Positions 9,208 to 17,878 of a stretch of 64,000 nucleotides of DNA are shown piece after piece. The DNA is from Pukyongia sp963768085 (GTDB lineage Bacteria > Bacteroidota > Bacteroidia > Flavobacteriales > Flavobacteriaceae): NCBI GenBank assembly GCA_963768085.1, contig CAVYGO010000002.1:372001-436000 (forward strand), read 5' to 3'. Numbering within the stretch: position 1 is the first letter of the stretch; each line of letters begins with the position of its first letter. The notes beneath the pieces are model-generated. The model did not search any database. It was not told where the DNA came from and worked only from the letters and a program-made list of their open reading frames with translations. Made by a program: the position numbers and the translations under genes.

Positions 9208-10599
9208 TTATTTTTTTGGTTTAATATTCTGGTTCACTCTAAATAAATTGTTCCCATCGTATTTCTGTTTGATAGATACCAGGCGATCGTAATTATGCCT
9301 ATAACTTGCCTGAACACGCTCCTGACCTTCTTCCATCATAAAGTTAGAATAGGCCCCACCGGAAGAATATGGATGTAAGGCCGTCCAATAGTCCTTGCAC
9401 CAGTTCGTAATTTTTTCTGCATTTGCCGGATCCGGGTCTACCCCTACTATTACTCCTGCATATTTCGCATCTCGATAGGCCCATGGTGTCTCATCTGTTC
9501 CTACTCTGGCAGCAGCTCCACTAATGGGATAAAGATGCATTTGTGAAAGGGGTGTTGGAATAGCAGAGCCAAACTCCAAATGCTTTGCCCTAACCTCTGG
9601 TCCAAGCTCTTTAAAAAAGTCTGCTCTCCAATACCATTGCAGGCCATGTGGCAACATACCATCGAACAATGTTTGAATGGTTGGATAAGGCATTTCACCC
9701 ACATGTGCAAATAATGGATTCTTTGCCAGAATAGGTTTGAATGCTTCTTCAGCTAAACTCATATCACCAGCATAACACCAAACAATCCCACAGAATTGCT
9801 TGTTGTGCAAAGACTCCGGAAACGGTGGACCAGGTATCACCATAGTCGCGATAAAACCATTTAATTCATCAGGTGAGTTATGTAAAAAATCATGGTACCA
9901 TTCCATTATTTCTTCGGTTTGTTCAATAGGCCATAAGGTTGGCCCCCCGAAAACATTTTTTACGGGGTGAGCTTGAAATTTAAAGGAGGTTACAATACCA
10001 AAGTTTCCACCGCCTCCGCGAATAGCCCAAAATAAGTCCGAGTGTTGTGTTGCATTCACAGTGACGAAGGAACCATCTGCTAATACCATATCGGCTTCCA
10101 GCAGATTATCAATGGTCAAACCATGTTTTCTTGATAAATGGCCCACACCACCACCTAGTGTTAATCCTCCCACACCCGTGGTGGAAATTATCCCGGCGGG
10201 GACTGCTAATCCAAAAGGATGTGTAGCATGATCTACTTCACCCCAAAGGTTACCTCCCCCGACCCTTACAGTGTTGTTTGAGGTGTCGACGCGTACAAAT
10301 TTTATTCCTGATAAATCGATGACCAATCCTTCATCACAAAGCCCTAGTCCCCCGCCATTGTGCCCACCGCCTCGAACTGCGACCAACACATTGTTTTCTC
10401 GTCCAAAATTCACCGATGCCATCACGTCGGCTACATCCACGCACATAGCGAATAATCCGGGATGTTTATCAATCATCCCGTTATAAACCTTCCTCGTTTC
10501 GTTATAAATGGAGTCTTTCGGGTGAACAAGTTTCCCTCTTAATTGAGCTGCGAATGCCTCTATTACAGTAGCGTCAAGATCTTTAATTGAATTGGTCAT
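9208..10599 (-). CDS. FAD-linked oxidoreductase, berberine-bridge-enzyme-like
   Basis: I choose the ATG at 10599 (MTNSIKDLDA), giving 463 residues; an upstream in-frame start adds a poor 14-residue extension. The protein has the PCMH-type FAD-binding domain: VAVRGGGHNGGG with His80, which in this family carries FAD through an 8-alpha-histidyl bond, then VPAGIISTTGVGGLTLGGG. A C-terminal BBE segment follows (YDGNNLFRVNQNI). The Cys needed for bicovalent flavin attachment is absent near GVGHLSRKHG, so attachment is probably monocovalent. There is no signal peptide, so it is cytoplasmic. It probably oxidises an alcohol, sugar or aromatic substrate. It lies 129 bases downstream of a one-component regulator on the same strand, which may control it. 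Confidence 0.85.
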   Translation of the reverse strand: MTNSIKDLDATVIEAFAAQLRGKLVHPKDSIYNETRKVYNGMIDKHPGLFAMCVDVADVMASVNFGRENNVLVAVRGGGHNGGGLGLCDEGLVIDLSGIKFVRVDTSNNTVRVGGGNLWGEVDHATHPFGLAVPAGIISTTGVGGLTLGGGVGHLSRKHGLTIDNLLEADMVLADGSFVTVNATQHSDLFWAIRGGGGNFGIVTSFKFQAHPVKNVFGGPTLWPIEQTEEIMEWYHDFLHNSPDELNGFIATMVIPGPPFPESLHNKQFCGIVWCYAGDMSLAEEAFKPILAKNPLFAHVGEMPYPTIQTLFDGMLPHGLQWYWRADFFKELGPEVRAKHLEFGSAIPTPLSQMHLYPISGAAARVGTDETPWAYRDAKYAGVIVGVDPDPANAEKITNWCKDYWTALHPYSSGGAYSNFMMEEGQERVQASYRHNYDRLVSIKQKYDGNNLFRVNQNIKPKK

Positions 10600-10728
10600 A
10601 ATTTTTGATTTAGTTAGTTGACTGTGTTTATTTTGGCTCAAAATTAGCGTGAACTTTGATAGGGTAATAACACATTCCGTTCAATAAACCACAAATTTGA
10701 TGCACGGAGCTAATGGAAAGAAAAAGAC

Positions 10729-11835
10729 CTAATTGATATGTTGCTGAAGATATCTGGACGGTAGAATTCCGTACTTATCTAAAAAGCATTTGGAGAAATA
10801 TGTCGGGCTGTTAAATCCTGTTTCGTAAGCTATTTCTGATATATTGCCTTTTTGCCTATGTAATAGATCTAACGCCTTATGTAATCTAAATTCCCTTATA
10901 AAGTGATTGGGAGATTTCCCGGTTAATTTCATCAATTTTCGATACAATTGAGATTTGCTGTATCCCAGCTCTTTACTAAACGTTTGCACATTAAAAGATG
11001 GGTTTTTCCATTTCGATTCGGTATGATCCATCATTTGAGTAAGAAATTTCTCTTCAGCTGGTGTTAAAGCCTTGATCAGATCTTTATCAATGACCGCATT
11101 CCTGTTCTCATTCTCAAACATGGTATTCACTTCAGCAGAAATAACCAAAGGATCTTTAAGGATCTCACACATTCTGGTAGCCAGGGAAATACCATCCTCG
11201 AATAAACTTGTGTTCCCTGTGACGGGGTTACCAATACTCAGGGCGATATTGAGGCGGCGGTTAAACGAATCTTGTTTGGGAGTGACATATTTAAATTTGA
11301 ACTGAATTTTTAAAGCACAACGGACTGCGTCTGAAACCGATTCGAAAGAAACCAGATAGCTGTTATTGTCCTTTTTAACAATACTTCCGTTAAACCGATT
11401 TATAGTTTTTGAAGCACTGTTGTGGAACTTCTGTGTGAAAATAGTGTATTGCTCAGCTTCTACCCTATCAAAATAATTACTGATCTCGACCACCATTATT
11501 ACCCTATATGTATCCTCATTAATAGCCGCTAATATTTCATTATCCTCATTCACAGGATCCTCGATCCTACCCAGAAATGACTCCACTAGTTTTTCATTGA
11601 CCTCAATGATACTATGCGGTAAATCCCCATGCGCATGATTATGCATGTCCTGTAAGGCCTTTTCATTAGGGGCTTCAATTAAGCAGAATGCTGTCCTCCT
11701 TTTTTCATCACACCAATAGGTCATTCCTTTGCAACCAAACAGATGTTGCACTTTAAGGTCTGCCTGATGCATGGATGCTACATGCTCGGCCTTAATGTCA
11801 TCAGGAATTTCATGTCGATCCATGTACAGCGGCAT
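10729..11835 (-). CDS. Three-domain regulator: DUF4242 (SCO4226-like) + degenerate nucleotide-cyclase fold + AraC HTH
   Basis: Residues 1-90 match the DUF4242/SCO4226 nickel-binding family, with His-rich motifs MDRHEIP, SMHQADL and HNHAHGDLPHS. Residues about 105-255 resemble a class III adenylate/guanylate cyclase homology domain (INRFNGSIVKKDNNSYLVSF, SDAVRCALKIQFKF, LNIALSIGNPVTG). The metal-binding Asp of the GDG turn is replaced (KKDNNS), and the first metal site reads EISNYFD, so the fold is probably a sensor rather than an enzyme. Residues about 270-368 are a complete AraC/XylS DNA-binding domain (FSKELGYSKSQLYRKL, IAYETGFNSPTYFSKCF). It is probably a cytoplasmic transcription factor. 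It is transcribed divergently from 12034 and lies upstream of the FAD oxidoreductase. Confidence 0.8.
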   Translation of the reverse strand: MPLYMDRHEIPDDIKAEHVASMHQADLKVQHLFGCKGMTYWCDEKRRTAFCLIEAPNEKALQDMHNHAHGDLPHSIIEVNEKLVESFLGRIEDPVNEDNEILAAINEDTYRVIMVVEISNYFDRVEAEQYTIFTQKFHNSASKTINRFNGSIVKKDNNSYLVSFESVSDAVRCALKIQFKFKYVTPKQDSFNRRLNIALSIGNPVTGNTSLFEDGISLATRMCEILKDPLVISAEVNTMFENENRNAVIDKDLIKALTPAEEKFLTQMMDHTESKWKNPSFNVQTFSKELGYSKSQLYRKLMKLTGKSPNHFIREFRLHKALDLLHRQKGNISEIAYETGFNSPTYFSKCFLDKYGILPSRYLQQHIN

Positions 11836-12033
11836 ATCTATTATTTTTTATCAAGTTAGTAATTTATTATCAATCTTTTTTCAGAAGGTTCCCTGAGTGA
11901 ATTGATTTCATAAGGTGAGGTAATTGTATTTCACGTTTATTTTGTTAGAGTAAGTTGCTAATTATTATTAAGTTAGCTCAATAACGACTATGACCTTTCG
12001 CCACAACTAATTAAGTACACCTGACCTTCCATT

Positions 12034-12675
12034 ATGCAAGGATCGCAATATCGATTTAATCGAATCATACTAAGGCTCCCACTCCTGGGCATGGTACTAT
12101 TTATAGTATTCTACGTGATCGCGGCACTTCATTATCCGGGAGGTTCCTATGTAGATCCTACATATCCGGTTTTTAGTTTTGAACATAATTATTTATGTGA
12201 CCTTCTAGATGATGCTGCAATTAATGGAAAACTTAATCCTGCTCGCACTTATGCCCGTATAGCTCTAGGGATTTTGTGTACTAGTCTCATTCTACTATGG
12301 TCTTATTTGCCCGGATTGTTCGATGTAAAGCGTAAGATTCACGTACTTATCAGTTCAAGTGGAATTCTATCCATGCTAATAACGGTTTTCCTGGCCTTAG
12401 GGGCACACGATATTGTGGTTCGAATAGCCGGACTCTTTGGTGCGATCGCCCTGGTACTTACGTTTCGTCAACTGTACAAGGCACATTATGGAAAGCTCCT
12501 TTTCTTAGGAATATTGTCCTTGGTATTATTCCTTGCGAACTATTATATCTACGAGACCGGAGTTCTCATTGAAAGATTACCCCTGCTGCAGAAGTTAACT
12601 TTTATTAGTTGTATGACCTGGTTTGTGATCTTGAATGTTCTTCTTCTGAAGAAGTTTAATCATCTTAAAGAATAA
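12034..12675 (+). CDS. Multi-pass integral membrane protein, unknown function
   Basis: The 213-residue protein has about six hydrophobic segments, starting with LPLLGMVLFIVFYVIAAL. It carries a conserved-looking extracytoplasmic loop after helix 1 (HYPGGSYVDPTYPVFSFEHN, then LCDLLDDAAINGKLNPAR). The size and the tryptophan-poor, loop-rich start recall DUF998-like or Frag1/DRAM-like membrane proteins, but I cannot settle the family. It is divergent from the AraC-type regulator at 10729-11835, with a 198-base shared control region, so it is a plausible target of that regulator. Confidence 0.6.
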   Translation: MQGSQYRFNRIILRLPLLGMVLFIVFYVIAALHYPGGSYVDPTYPVFSFEHNYLCDLLDDAAINGKLNPARTYARIALGILCTSLILLWSYLPGLFDVKRKIHVLISSSGILSMLITVFLALGAHDIVVRIAGLFGAIALVLTFRQLYKAHYGKLLFLGILSLVLFLANYYIYETGVLIERLPLLQKLTFISCMTWFVILNVLLLKKFNHLKE

Positions 12676-12771
12676 GTTGAATAAATTGAATTCGTAACAA
12701 ATTCATAACAATTACACTAATAAGGTAGTTCTGAGTTTTTCAGAACCTTGAATAACCTAAAATTACATTAC

Positions 12772-12999
12772 ATGAAAAAAGGAGGATTATTAGCCTTATT
12801 AGGATTAGCCGGTGGTGCGTTTGCATACTGGAAATACAAAAATCTTAGCCCCGAAGAAAAAGAAGCGCTTAAACAAAAAGCCCGGAAAGTTGGTAAAGAC
12901 GTGAAGGAAGCGGCAGATGATGTGGAGCAAACCATAAGTGAGGGCTTAGATAAACTCTCGGACAAGGCCAAAGAAACATTTGATAAGACCACCACTTGA
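12772..12999 (+). CDS. Small YtxH-like envelope protein
   Basis: I choose the ATG at 12772 (MKKGGLLALLGLAGGAFAYW) over one 24 bases upstream because it begins directly with the membrane helix. The 75-residue protein is one glycine-rich transmembrane helix followed by a highly charged amphipathic helix (SPEEKEALKQKARKVGKDV, DKLSDKAKETFDK). This layout is that of YtxH/gas-vesicle-GvpP-like or CsbD-like stress proteins. Such proteins are usually anchored in the inner membrane with the helix in the cytoplasm. A terminator follows directly. Confidence 0.65.
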   Translation: MKKGGLLALLGLAGGAFAYWKYKNLSPEEKEALKQKARKVGKDVKEAADDVEQTISEGLDKLSDKAKETFDKTTT

Positions 13000-13022
13000 T
13001 CAAATAGATAATTAAAAAATCG

Positions 13023-13047
13023 AAATCCCACCAATGGTGGGATTTTT
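13023..13047 (+). terminator. Intrinsic terminator
   Basis: A perfect 10-bp stem (AAATCCCACC with GGTGGGATTT, loop AAT) is followed by a T-run, 23 bases past the stop of the YtxH-like gene. Confidence 0.9.
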
Positions 13048-13143
13048 TTGTTATTACAGCTAAGGGAATTTTCCTGTTTAAATACCGGTGTTTTCCCCTG
13101 GTGTAGCTTGTTTCCTAAATATACCTTTGAAAAAAACATAATT

Positions 13144-13470
13144 ATGGCATCTTCATCCTTTCAAGTAACATCGTACAACTATTACACCTGGTCTTCACGG
13201 AATACCACTAAATCCAATCTCAATTTAAAAGGAGCCGGAGGGAAAGTGTGCTTCTTGAATTTTAAAGCAGATTCTGTTTCGGACCTGCCTCCTGCTACAA
13301 ATTCAGGTAATTTTTATTGGTTCTACTATCGCGAATCTCAATTAGCTCATCTTATTGATATGCTGCGTAATGAAGGTCCTGTATTTGTATATTTTAATGA
13401 TAATGCCGGTTTCAACAATTCGAGAATATCTACTTCAGATGAACCCGTAGGTGAAGGAGAAATGAGTTGA
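13144..13470 (+). CDS. Small soluble protein of unknown function
   Basis: I choose ATG 13144 (MASSSFQVTSYNYYTWSSR), giving 108 residues, because the longer frame starts inside the terminator region of the gene before. There is no signal peptide or membrane helix. The protein is rich in aromatic and small polar residues (NYYTWSSRNTTKSNLN, NFYWFYYRES) and ends in an acidic tail (SDEPVGEGEMS). GPVFVYFNDNAGFNNSRIST looks like a conserved core. It may be a small beta-sandwich. I do not recognise the family. It stands alone between a terminator and a 336-base intergenic region. Confidence 0.5.
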   Translation: MASSSFQVTSYNYYTWSSRNTTKSNLNLKGAGGKVCFLNFKADSVSDLPPATNSGNFYWFYYRESQLAHLIDMLRNEGPVFVYFNDNAGFNNSRISTSDEPVGEGEMS

Positions 13471-13806
13471 TACCATTGGATTGACCTATTTATTACGGCT
13501 TTGCCGAAAGTTGTTTATTGGAATTAGCCAACAATATATTAACCGATAATATTACCGGTTGGGTAAGTTCTTTTTTCCAACTCATGCAGACATTATCATT
13601 ATTGCTTTAGTAATAATGTATTTAATCTGAGATCTCGAATAAAGAGATCATCACTTAACTTCATTTCAACATATTCCATTTTACCAGCCATTAAAAGGTA
13701 TGGAAGACAGTCATTTTTAACAGTTGATCTTCAATTTTTATGATTAACTTTATGTCCCTTAAGATTTTCTTACTCTAAAAAAACTGTCAACCAAAAACTA
13801 TCATTA
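13471..13806. other. Intergenic control region upstream of the 13807 exoprotein gene
   Basis: 336 bases with no convincing ORF. It holds a near-perfect 20-bp palindrome at 13541-13560 (arms AACCG/CGGTT around TAATATTA, one mismatched pair). A candidate promoter lies at 13724-13752. No terminator is evident for the upstream small gene. Confidence 0.5.
13724..13752 (+). promoter_or_regulatory. Candidate Bacteroidota-type promoter for the 13807 gene
   Basis: TTG at 13724-13726, an 18-base spacer, then TAACTTTA at 13745-13752 fit the Bacteroidota -33/-7 pattern (TTG ... TAnnTTTG) with one deviation. The distance to the ATG is about 54 bases. Confidence 0.4.
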
Positions 13807-16800
13807 ATGAAATCATTACTTACCATCCTATTAGCGGCCGTTTTGTACATGGGCGCTACTGTAAGTGCTTCGGCACAAGAAAAGCCTAAAAAATCAGACA
13901 ATATTTACAACGGATTAGAACTCCGCAGCATAGGCCCGGCCTTTATGAGTGGTCGAATAGCCGATATTGAAATTCATCCCGACAACGAAAGTATTTGGTA
14001 TGTCGCTGTAGGTTCAGGAGGTGTTTGGAAAACTGAAAATTCAGGAACTACCTGGACTCCGGTGTTTGACGAGCAGTCTTCCTATTCAATTGGCGCTATC
14101 ACGATAGATCCGAATTATCCCGACACGGTCTGGGTAGGAACAGGTGAAGATTCCGGCGGACGTCATGTGGGTTATGGAGATGGTATCTACAAAAGTAATG
14201 ACGGCGGTAATACATGGAAAAATATGGGACTCAAGGATTCCCAGCATATATCACGAATACTCGTGCATCCTTTCGATAGTAATGTGGTCTGGGTCACCGC
14301 ACAGGGGCCACTTTGGAGCAAAGGGGGTGATCGCGGCGTCTATAAAACTAACGATGGAGGCCAAACATGGAATAAGACCCTGGGCGACAGTGAATGGGTA
14401 GGTGTCACCGATCTTGTTATGGATCCGCGTGATCCTGACGTATTGTATGCCGCAACCTGGCAACGACACAGAACCGTAGCGGCATATATGGGCGGTGGCC
14501 CGGGAACAGCTTTATATAAGAGTATGGACGGCGGCGACAGCTGGAACAAATTAACCAACGGATTGCCAACCTCCTGGATGGGTAAAACAGGATTGGCCAT
14601 CTCTTATCATAACCCGGATGTTATTTATGCTGCCTTAGAATTGGATAGAAGAAAAGGTGGTTTATATCGTTCGGACGACGCTGGTGGCTCCTGGAATAAA
14701 ATGTCTGAAACTATTTCAGGCGGAACGGGGCCGCATTATTACCAGGAATTATATGCTTCACCCCATCAGGAAGGCCGATTGTATCTTATGGATAACAATC
14801 TACAGATCTCGGAGGATGGCGGAAAGACCTTCTATCGTATGAATGAAAAAAACAAGCATGGAGACAATCACGCCATTGCCTTCAGTAAAAGTAATCCTAA
14901 TTACCTGATAGTAGGATCTGACGGTGGTTTATACGAATCATTCGATCTTACTAAAACATGGAAATATGTTGAGAATCTTCCCGTAACACAATACTATAAA
15001 ATGGCCGTGGATGACGCCGAGCCTTTCTATAATATCTACGGCGGGACACAAGACAATAGTACACAACGCGGTCCTTCGCGCACCGATAATGTACATGGAG
15101 TTCAAAGTAGCGACTGGAGTGTGATCCTGAACTGGGATGGGCATCAACCCGCAACAGAACCGGGCAACCCCAATATCGTTTATGCCGAAAGACAGGAAGG
15201 AACATTATCACGTATCGATATGAGTACGGGTGAAGTGGTGGATATTCAGCCACAACCCGGTGAAAATGAAACCTATGAACGATTTAACTGGGATTCACCC
15301 ATACTGGTAAGCCCGCACTCCCCTACCACTATCTTTTTTGCCTCTCAACGAGTCTGGAAAAGTGAGAATCGAGGTGACGACTGGACGGCTATTTCAGGGG
15401 ATCTTACCAAAGATGAAGAACGTATTACGCTGCCCATCATGGGAAAACAGCAGAGTTGGGATGCCCCCTGGGATGTCTACGCTATGTCAACCTACAATAC
15501 TATTACATCATTAGCAGAATCTCCAAAACAACAAGGTTTGATCTATGCCGGAACGGACGACGGACTCATACAGGTTACCGAGGATGGAGGTGCCAACTGG
15601 CGCAGGATTCCCGTTGGAAACTTACCCGGTGTTCCTTCCACTGCTTTTGTTAATGATATAAAGGCCGATATGTTCGATGCGAATACGGTCTATGTTGCTC
15701 TCGACAATCATAAATACGGCGATTTCAATCCATATTTACTGAAGAGTACGGATAAAGGACGAACCTGGAGATCAATCTCGGGTAATATCCCAAAAAGAAC
15801 GCTGGTCTGGCGACTGGTGCAGGATCATGTGAAACCCGGGCTCATGTTCCTGGGTACAGAATTCGGACTCTATTTTACAGTCAATGGTGGTGGTAAATGG
15901 ACGAAATTGGAGGGCGGAGTCCCTACTATCTCCTTCAGGGACCTGGCCATTCAAAGAAGAGAGAACGATCTTGTGGGTGCAACTTTCGGAAGAGGATTTT
16001 ACATCCTTGACGACTATTCTGCCCTACGGGATATATCGGATGCAGCGCTTCAGCAGGAGGCAAAACTATTCTCAGTTCGTGATGCCTGGTGGTATGTACC
16101 CAGGCCTCATTTGAGTTTTGGACCCGGAAAAGGGAGTCAGGGAGATTCGCACTTTGTGGCGCCCAATCCTGATTTCGGAGCTACGTTCACCTATTATCTG
16201 AAAGAGGCTCCAAAGACCAAAAAACAGGAACGGGTGGATTCAGAAAAAAATAAGAATACCGCAGCGGTTCCTTTTCCTGGTTGGGACGCCTTAGCTGAAG
16301 AGACTACCGAAACTGATCCCATGTTAACGTTTTCTATTAGTGACTCACAAGGGAATGTGGTGCGAAAGCTAACGACAAAACCTAAAAAAGGTGTAAACCG
16401 CCTAAGTTGGGACCTGCGATACCCGGATCTGGATGCCATTCGACTGAATGACAAAAATGATACTGGAAGAGCGGCATTTCTTGCGCCTCCGGGGAATTAT
16501 TCTGTTGAAATGTACCTTACTGAAAATAGTGCAACGCGTAAATTAGATGGGCCTGTTTCATTCAGTGTAAAACCGCTTAGGAAAAATTCATTGCCAGGGT
16601 CCTCAACAGAAGAGGTTTCTGCCTTCTGGCGTTCTTATGAAGCAACTTCAAAAACTGCCTCAAAACTCAACATGGACATGAGCAAAGCAATGAAACGAGC
16701 GAAAGCCATGCAGATCGCCCTGGCGAGAAGTTCGGTGAAACCGGGAACCATAGACACGGAACTGAATAGCGTAATAAAAAGTCTGCAGGAACTATCCGCC

Positions 16801-17052
16801 GAATATTACGGCAATCCTGCAAAAGGTGAAATTGGAGAAAAAGGACGACCTACGGTAGGTGAACGAATGTTTGCTATCTATCGCGGTATCGAGAGAGCTA
16901 CTTATGGGCCTACCAGTTTAAACAAATCGCAAATGCAAATTGTTGAAAAGGAACTGAATGCGGCAAACGCCAAATTAAAAGCGACACAACAAAAGCTCGA
17001 CGGTATTTACAATAAACTTCAGGCTGCGGGCGCACCTTATATAGAAGAATAA
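13807..17052 (+). CDS. Large secreted BNR/Asp-box repeat protein (VPS10-like), second complete copy
   Basis: The 1081-residue protein starts with a signal peptide (MKSLLTILLAAVLYMGATVSASAQ). The propeller region carries Asp-box repeats (KSNDGGNTW, KTNDGGQTW, KSMDGGDSW, VTEDGGANW) and the family signature NIYGGTQDN. The propeller ends in GRGFYILDDYSALRD and is followed by the C-terminal beta domain (KGVNRLSWDLRYPD) and a helical tail with Lys/Ala-rich heptads. There is no T9SS sorting tail. It is a paralog of the protein at 4974-8249 and about the same length, so the two probably share a fold but may differ in substrate. It is monocistronic, with its own candidate promoter and a strong terminator. 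Confidence 0.85.
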   Translation: MKSLLTILLAAVLYMGATVSASAQEKPKKSDNIYNGLELRSIGPAFMSGRIADIEIHPDNESIWYVAVGSGGVWKTENSGTTWTPVFDEQSSYSIGAITIDPNYPDTVWVGTGEDSGGRHVGYGDGIYKSNDGGNTWKNMGLKDSQHISRILVHPFDSNVVWVTAQGPLWSKGGDRGVYKTNDGGQTWNKTLGDSEWVGVTDLVMDPRDPDVLYAATWQRHRTVAAYMGGGPGTALYKSMDGGDSWNKLTNGLPTSWMGKTGLAISYHNPDVIYAALELDRRKGGLYRSDDAGGSWNKMSETISGGTGPHYYQELYASPHQEGRLYLMDNNLQISEDGGKTFYRMNEKNKHGDNHAIAFSKSNPNYLIVGSDGGLYESFDLTKTWKYVENLPVTQYYKMAVDDAEPFYNIYGGTQDNSTQRGPSRTDNVHGVQSSDWSVILNWDGHQPATEPGNPNIVYAERQEGTLSRIDMSTGEVVDIQPQPGENETYERFNWDSPILVSPHSPTTIFFASQRVWKSENRGDDWTAISGDLTKDEERITLPIMGKQQSWDAPWDVYAMSTYNTITSLAESPKQQGLIYAGTDDGLIQVTEDGGANWRRIPVGNLPGVPSTAFVNDIKADMFDANTVYVALDNHKYGDFNPYLLKSTDKGRTWRSISGNIPKRTLVWRLVQDHVKPGLMFLGTEFGLYFTVNGGGKWTKLEGGVPTISFRDLAIQRRENDLVGATFGRGFYILDDYSALRDISDAALQQEAKLFSVRDAWWYVPRPHLSFGPGKGSQGDSHFVAPNPDFGATFTYYLKEAPKTKKQERVDSEKNKNTAAVPFPGWDALAEETTETDPMLTFSISDSQGNVVRKLTTKPKKGVNRLSWDLRYPDLDAIRLNDKNDTGRAAFLAPPGNYSVEMYLTENSATRKLDGPVSFSVKPLRKNSLPGSSTEEVSAFWRSYEATSKTASKLNMDMSKAMKRAKAMQIALARSSVKPGTIDTELNSVIKSLQELSAEYYGNPAKGEIGEKGRPTVGERMFAIYRGIERATYGPTSLNKSQMQIVEKELNAANAKLKATQQKLDGIYNKLQAAGAPYIEE

Positions 17053-17071
17053 TTTCGAATCCATAGAAAAT

Positions 17072-17105
17072 AAAAAAACCACGAATTCAAATTCGTGGTT
17101 TTTTT
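17072..17105. terminator. Bidirectional intrinsic terminator
   Basis: A 13-bp stem (AAAAACCACGAAT with ATTCGTGGTTTTT, loop TCAA) sits between convergent genes ending at 17052 and 17121. Confidence 0.9.
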
Positions 17106-17120
17106 GTCAAGATAGTTTGC

Positions 17121-17627
17121 TTAGTTCTGCAAGTTTATAACTACGTCTTTCTTGTGATTACCGTTTTGCAGTCTTACTTTGTAGGAGCGCTTGATGAGAT
17201 TATCCCCGGAGTAATCACTCACATATTGGTTGCTGATCATTTCCCAATCAAGGTTATCACGAAATACCTGGTCGCGTATAGGACCCGGTAATAAGATGTT
17301 CTTAAACTTCTCATACGACTCAATCACTTTCCCGGAGGCATCGTAAAAAGCGTCTATCGTTCCATAGGCGTTCTTAAAGATCATTTCGAAAGACTGTTTC
17401 GCAGTCTTATCAAATTCGCTGTTAGCACTTACATTATAGGTCGCTACCTGCTTTTGAAGCTGCTTTGCTGTGGTCGGTGTACTTTCATCCTGTACCGCAT
17501 TGAGGTAGCTGGTGTTGGCGGTTACTAATACATCGTCCAAGTCGATCGTCGATGTTTGGTTGTTGTCCTGTTGTGCATAACTTACTAAAGTTAAACTTAC
17601 TGCTAAAATTGTTACTAGAGTTCTCAT
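17121..17627 (-). CDS. Secreted PepSY-like protein (often mislabelled nicotinate-nucleotide adenylyltransferase)
   Basis: I choose the ATG at 17627 because MRTLVTILAVSLTLVSYAQQ is a standard signal peptide; the 13 residues upstream look like translated leader. The 168-residue protein shows a flavobacterial pattern I remember: an 'LDDVLVTANTSYLNAVQ' opening, then an acidic strand region (GTIDAFYDASGKVIESYEKF), KNILLPGPIRDQVF, and a final strand pair (KRSYKVRLQNGNHKKDVVI). The repeated strand-turn layout resembles PepSY or BLIP-like periplasmic domains. Genome annotations often attach an adenylyltransferase name to this family, but no nucleotidyltransferase motif is visible. Function unknown. 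Confidence 0.55.
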   Translation of the reverse strand: MRTLVTILAVSLTLVSYAQQDNNQTSTIDLDDVLVTANTSYLNAVQDESTPTTAKQLQKQVATYNVSANSEFDKTAKQSFEMIFKNAYGTIDAFYDASGKVIESYEKFKNILLPGPIRDQVFRDNLDWEMISNQYVSDYSGDNLIKRSYKVRLQNGNHKKDVVINLQN

Positions 17628-17878
17628 AATGAATGTTTTAAAGGTTATTAAATTTTGATACTCCAAAGATTCGCATTACGAGTGTGTCATGCTTAATAAC
17701 TATGTTTCCATTTTTTACAATTTTTTATGAAAACTGTTAGTAAGAAATTTAAAGGCTTTAAATTATGTTGCGTTTTAGGAAGAAAAACGGAAAATTAGAA
17801 GTATTGGATGTTGTGTGGATGAATTTTCGATTTTATCTAAACTGATCTTCTGAAGGTAAAATTCACAGATAAATTGAT

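Noticed and set aside
12728..12746. Hairpin GTTCTGA/TCAGAAC upstream of the YtxH-like gene
   Set aside because: Seven-base stem with no T-run after it; too weak to call a terminator.
14144..16454. ORFs in other frames across the 13807-17052 gene
   Set aside because: Shadows of the real gene, no independent support.
17121..17627. Nicotinate-nucleotide adenylyltransferase
   Set aside because: No nucleotidyltransferase motif; the protein has a signal peptide and a PepSY-like layout.
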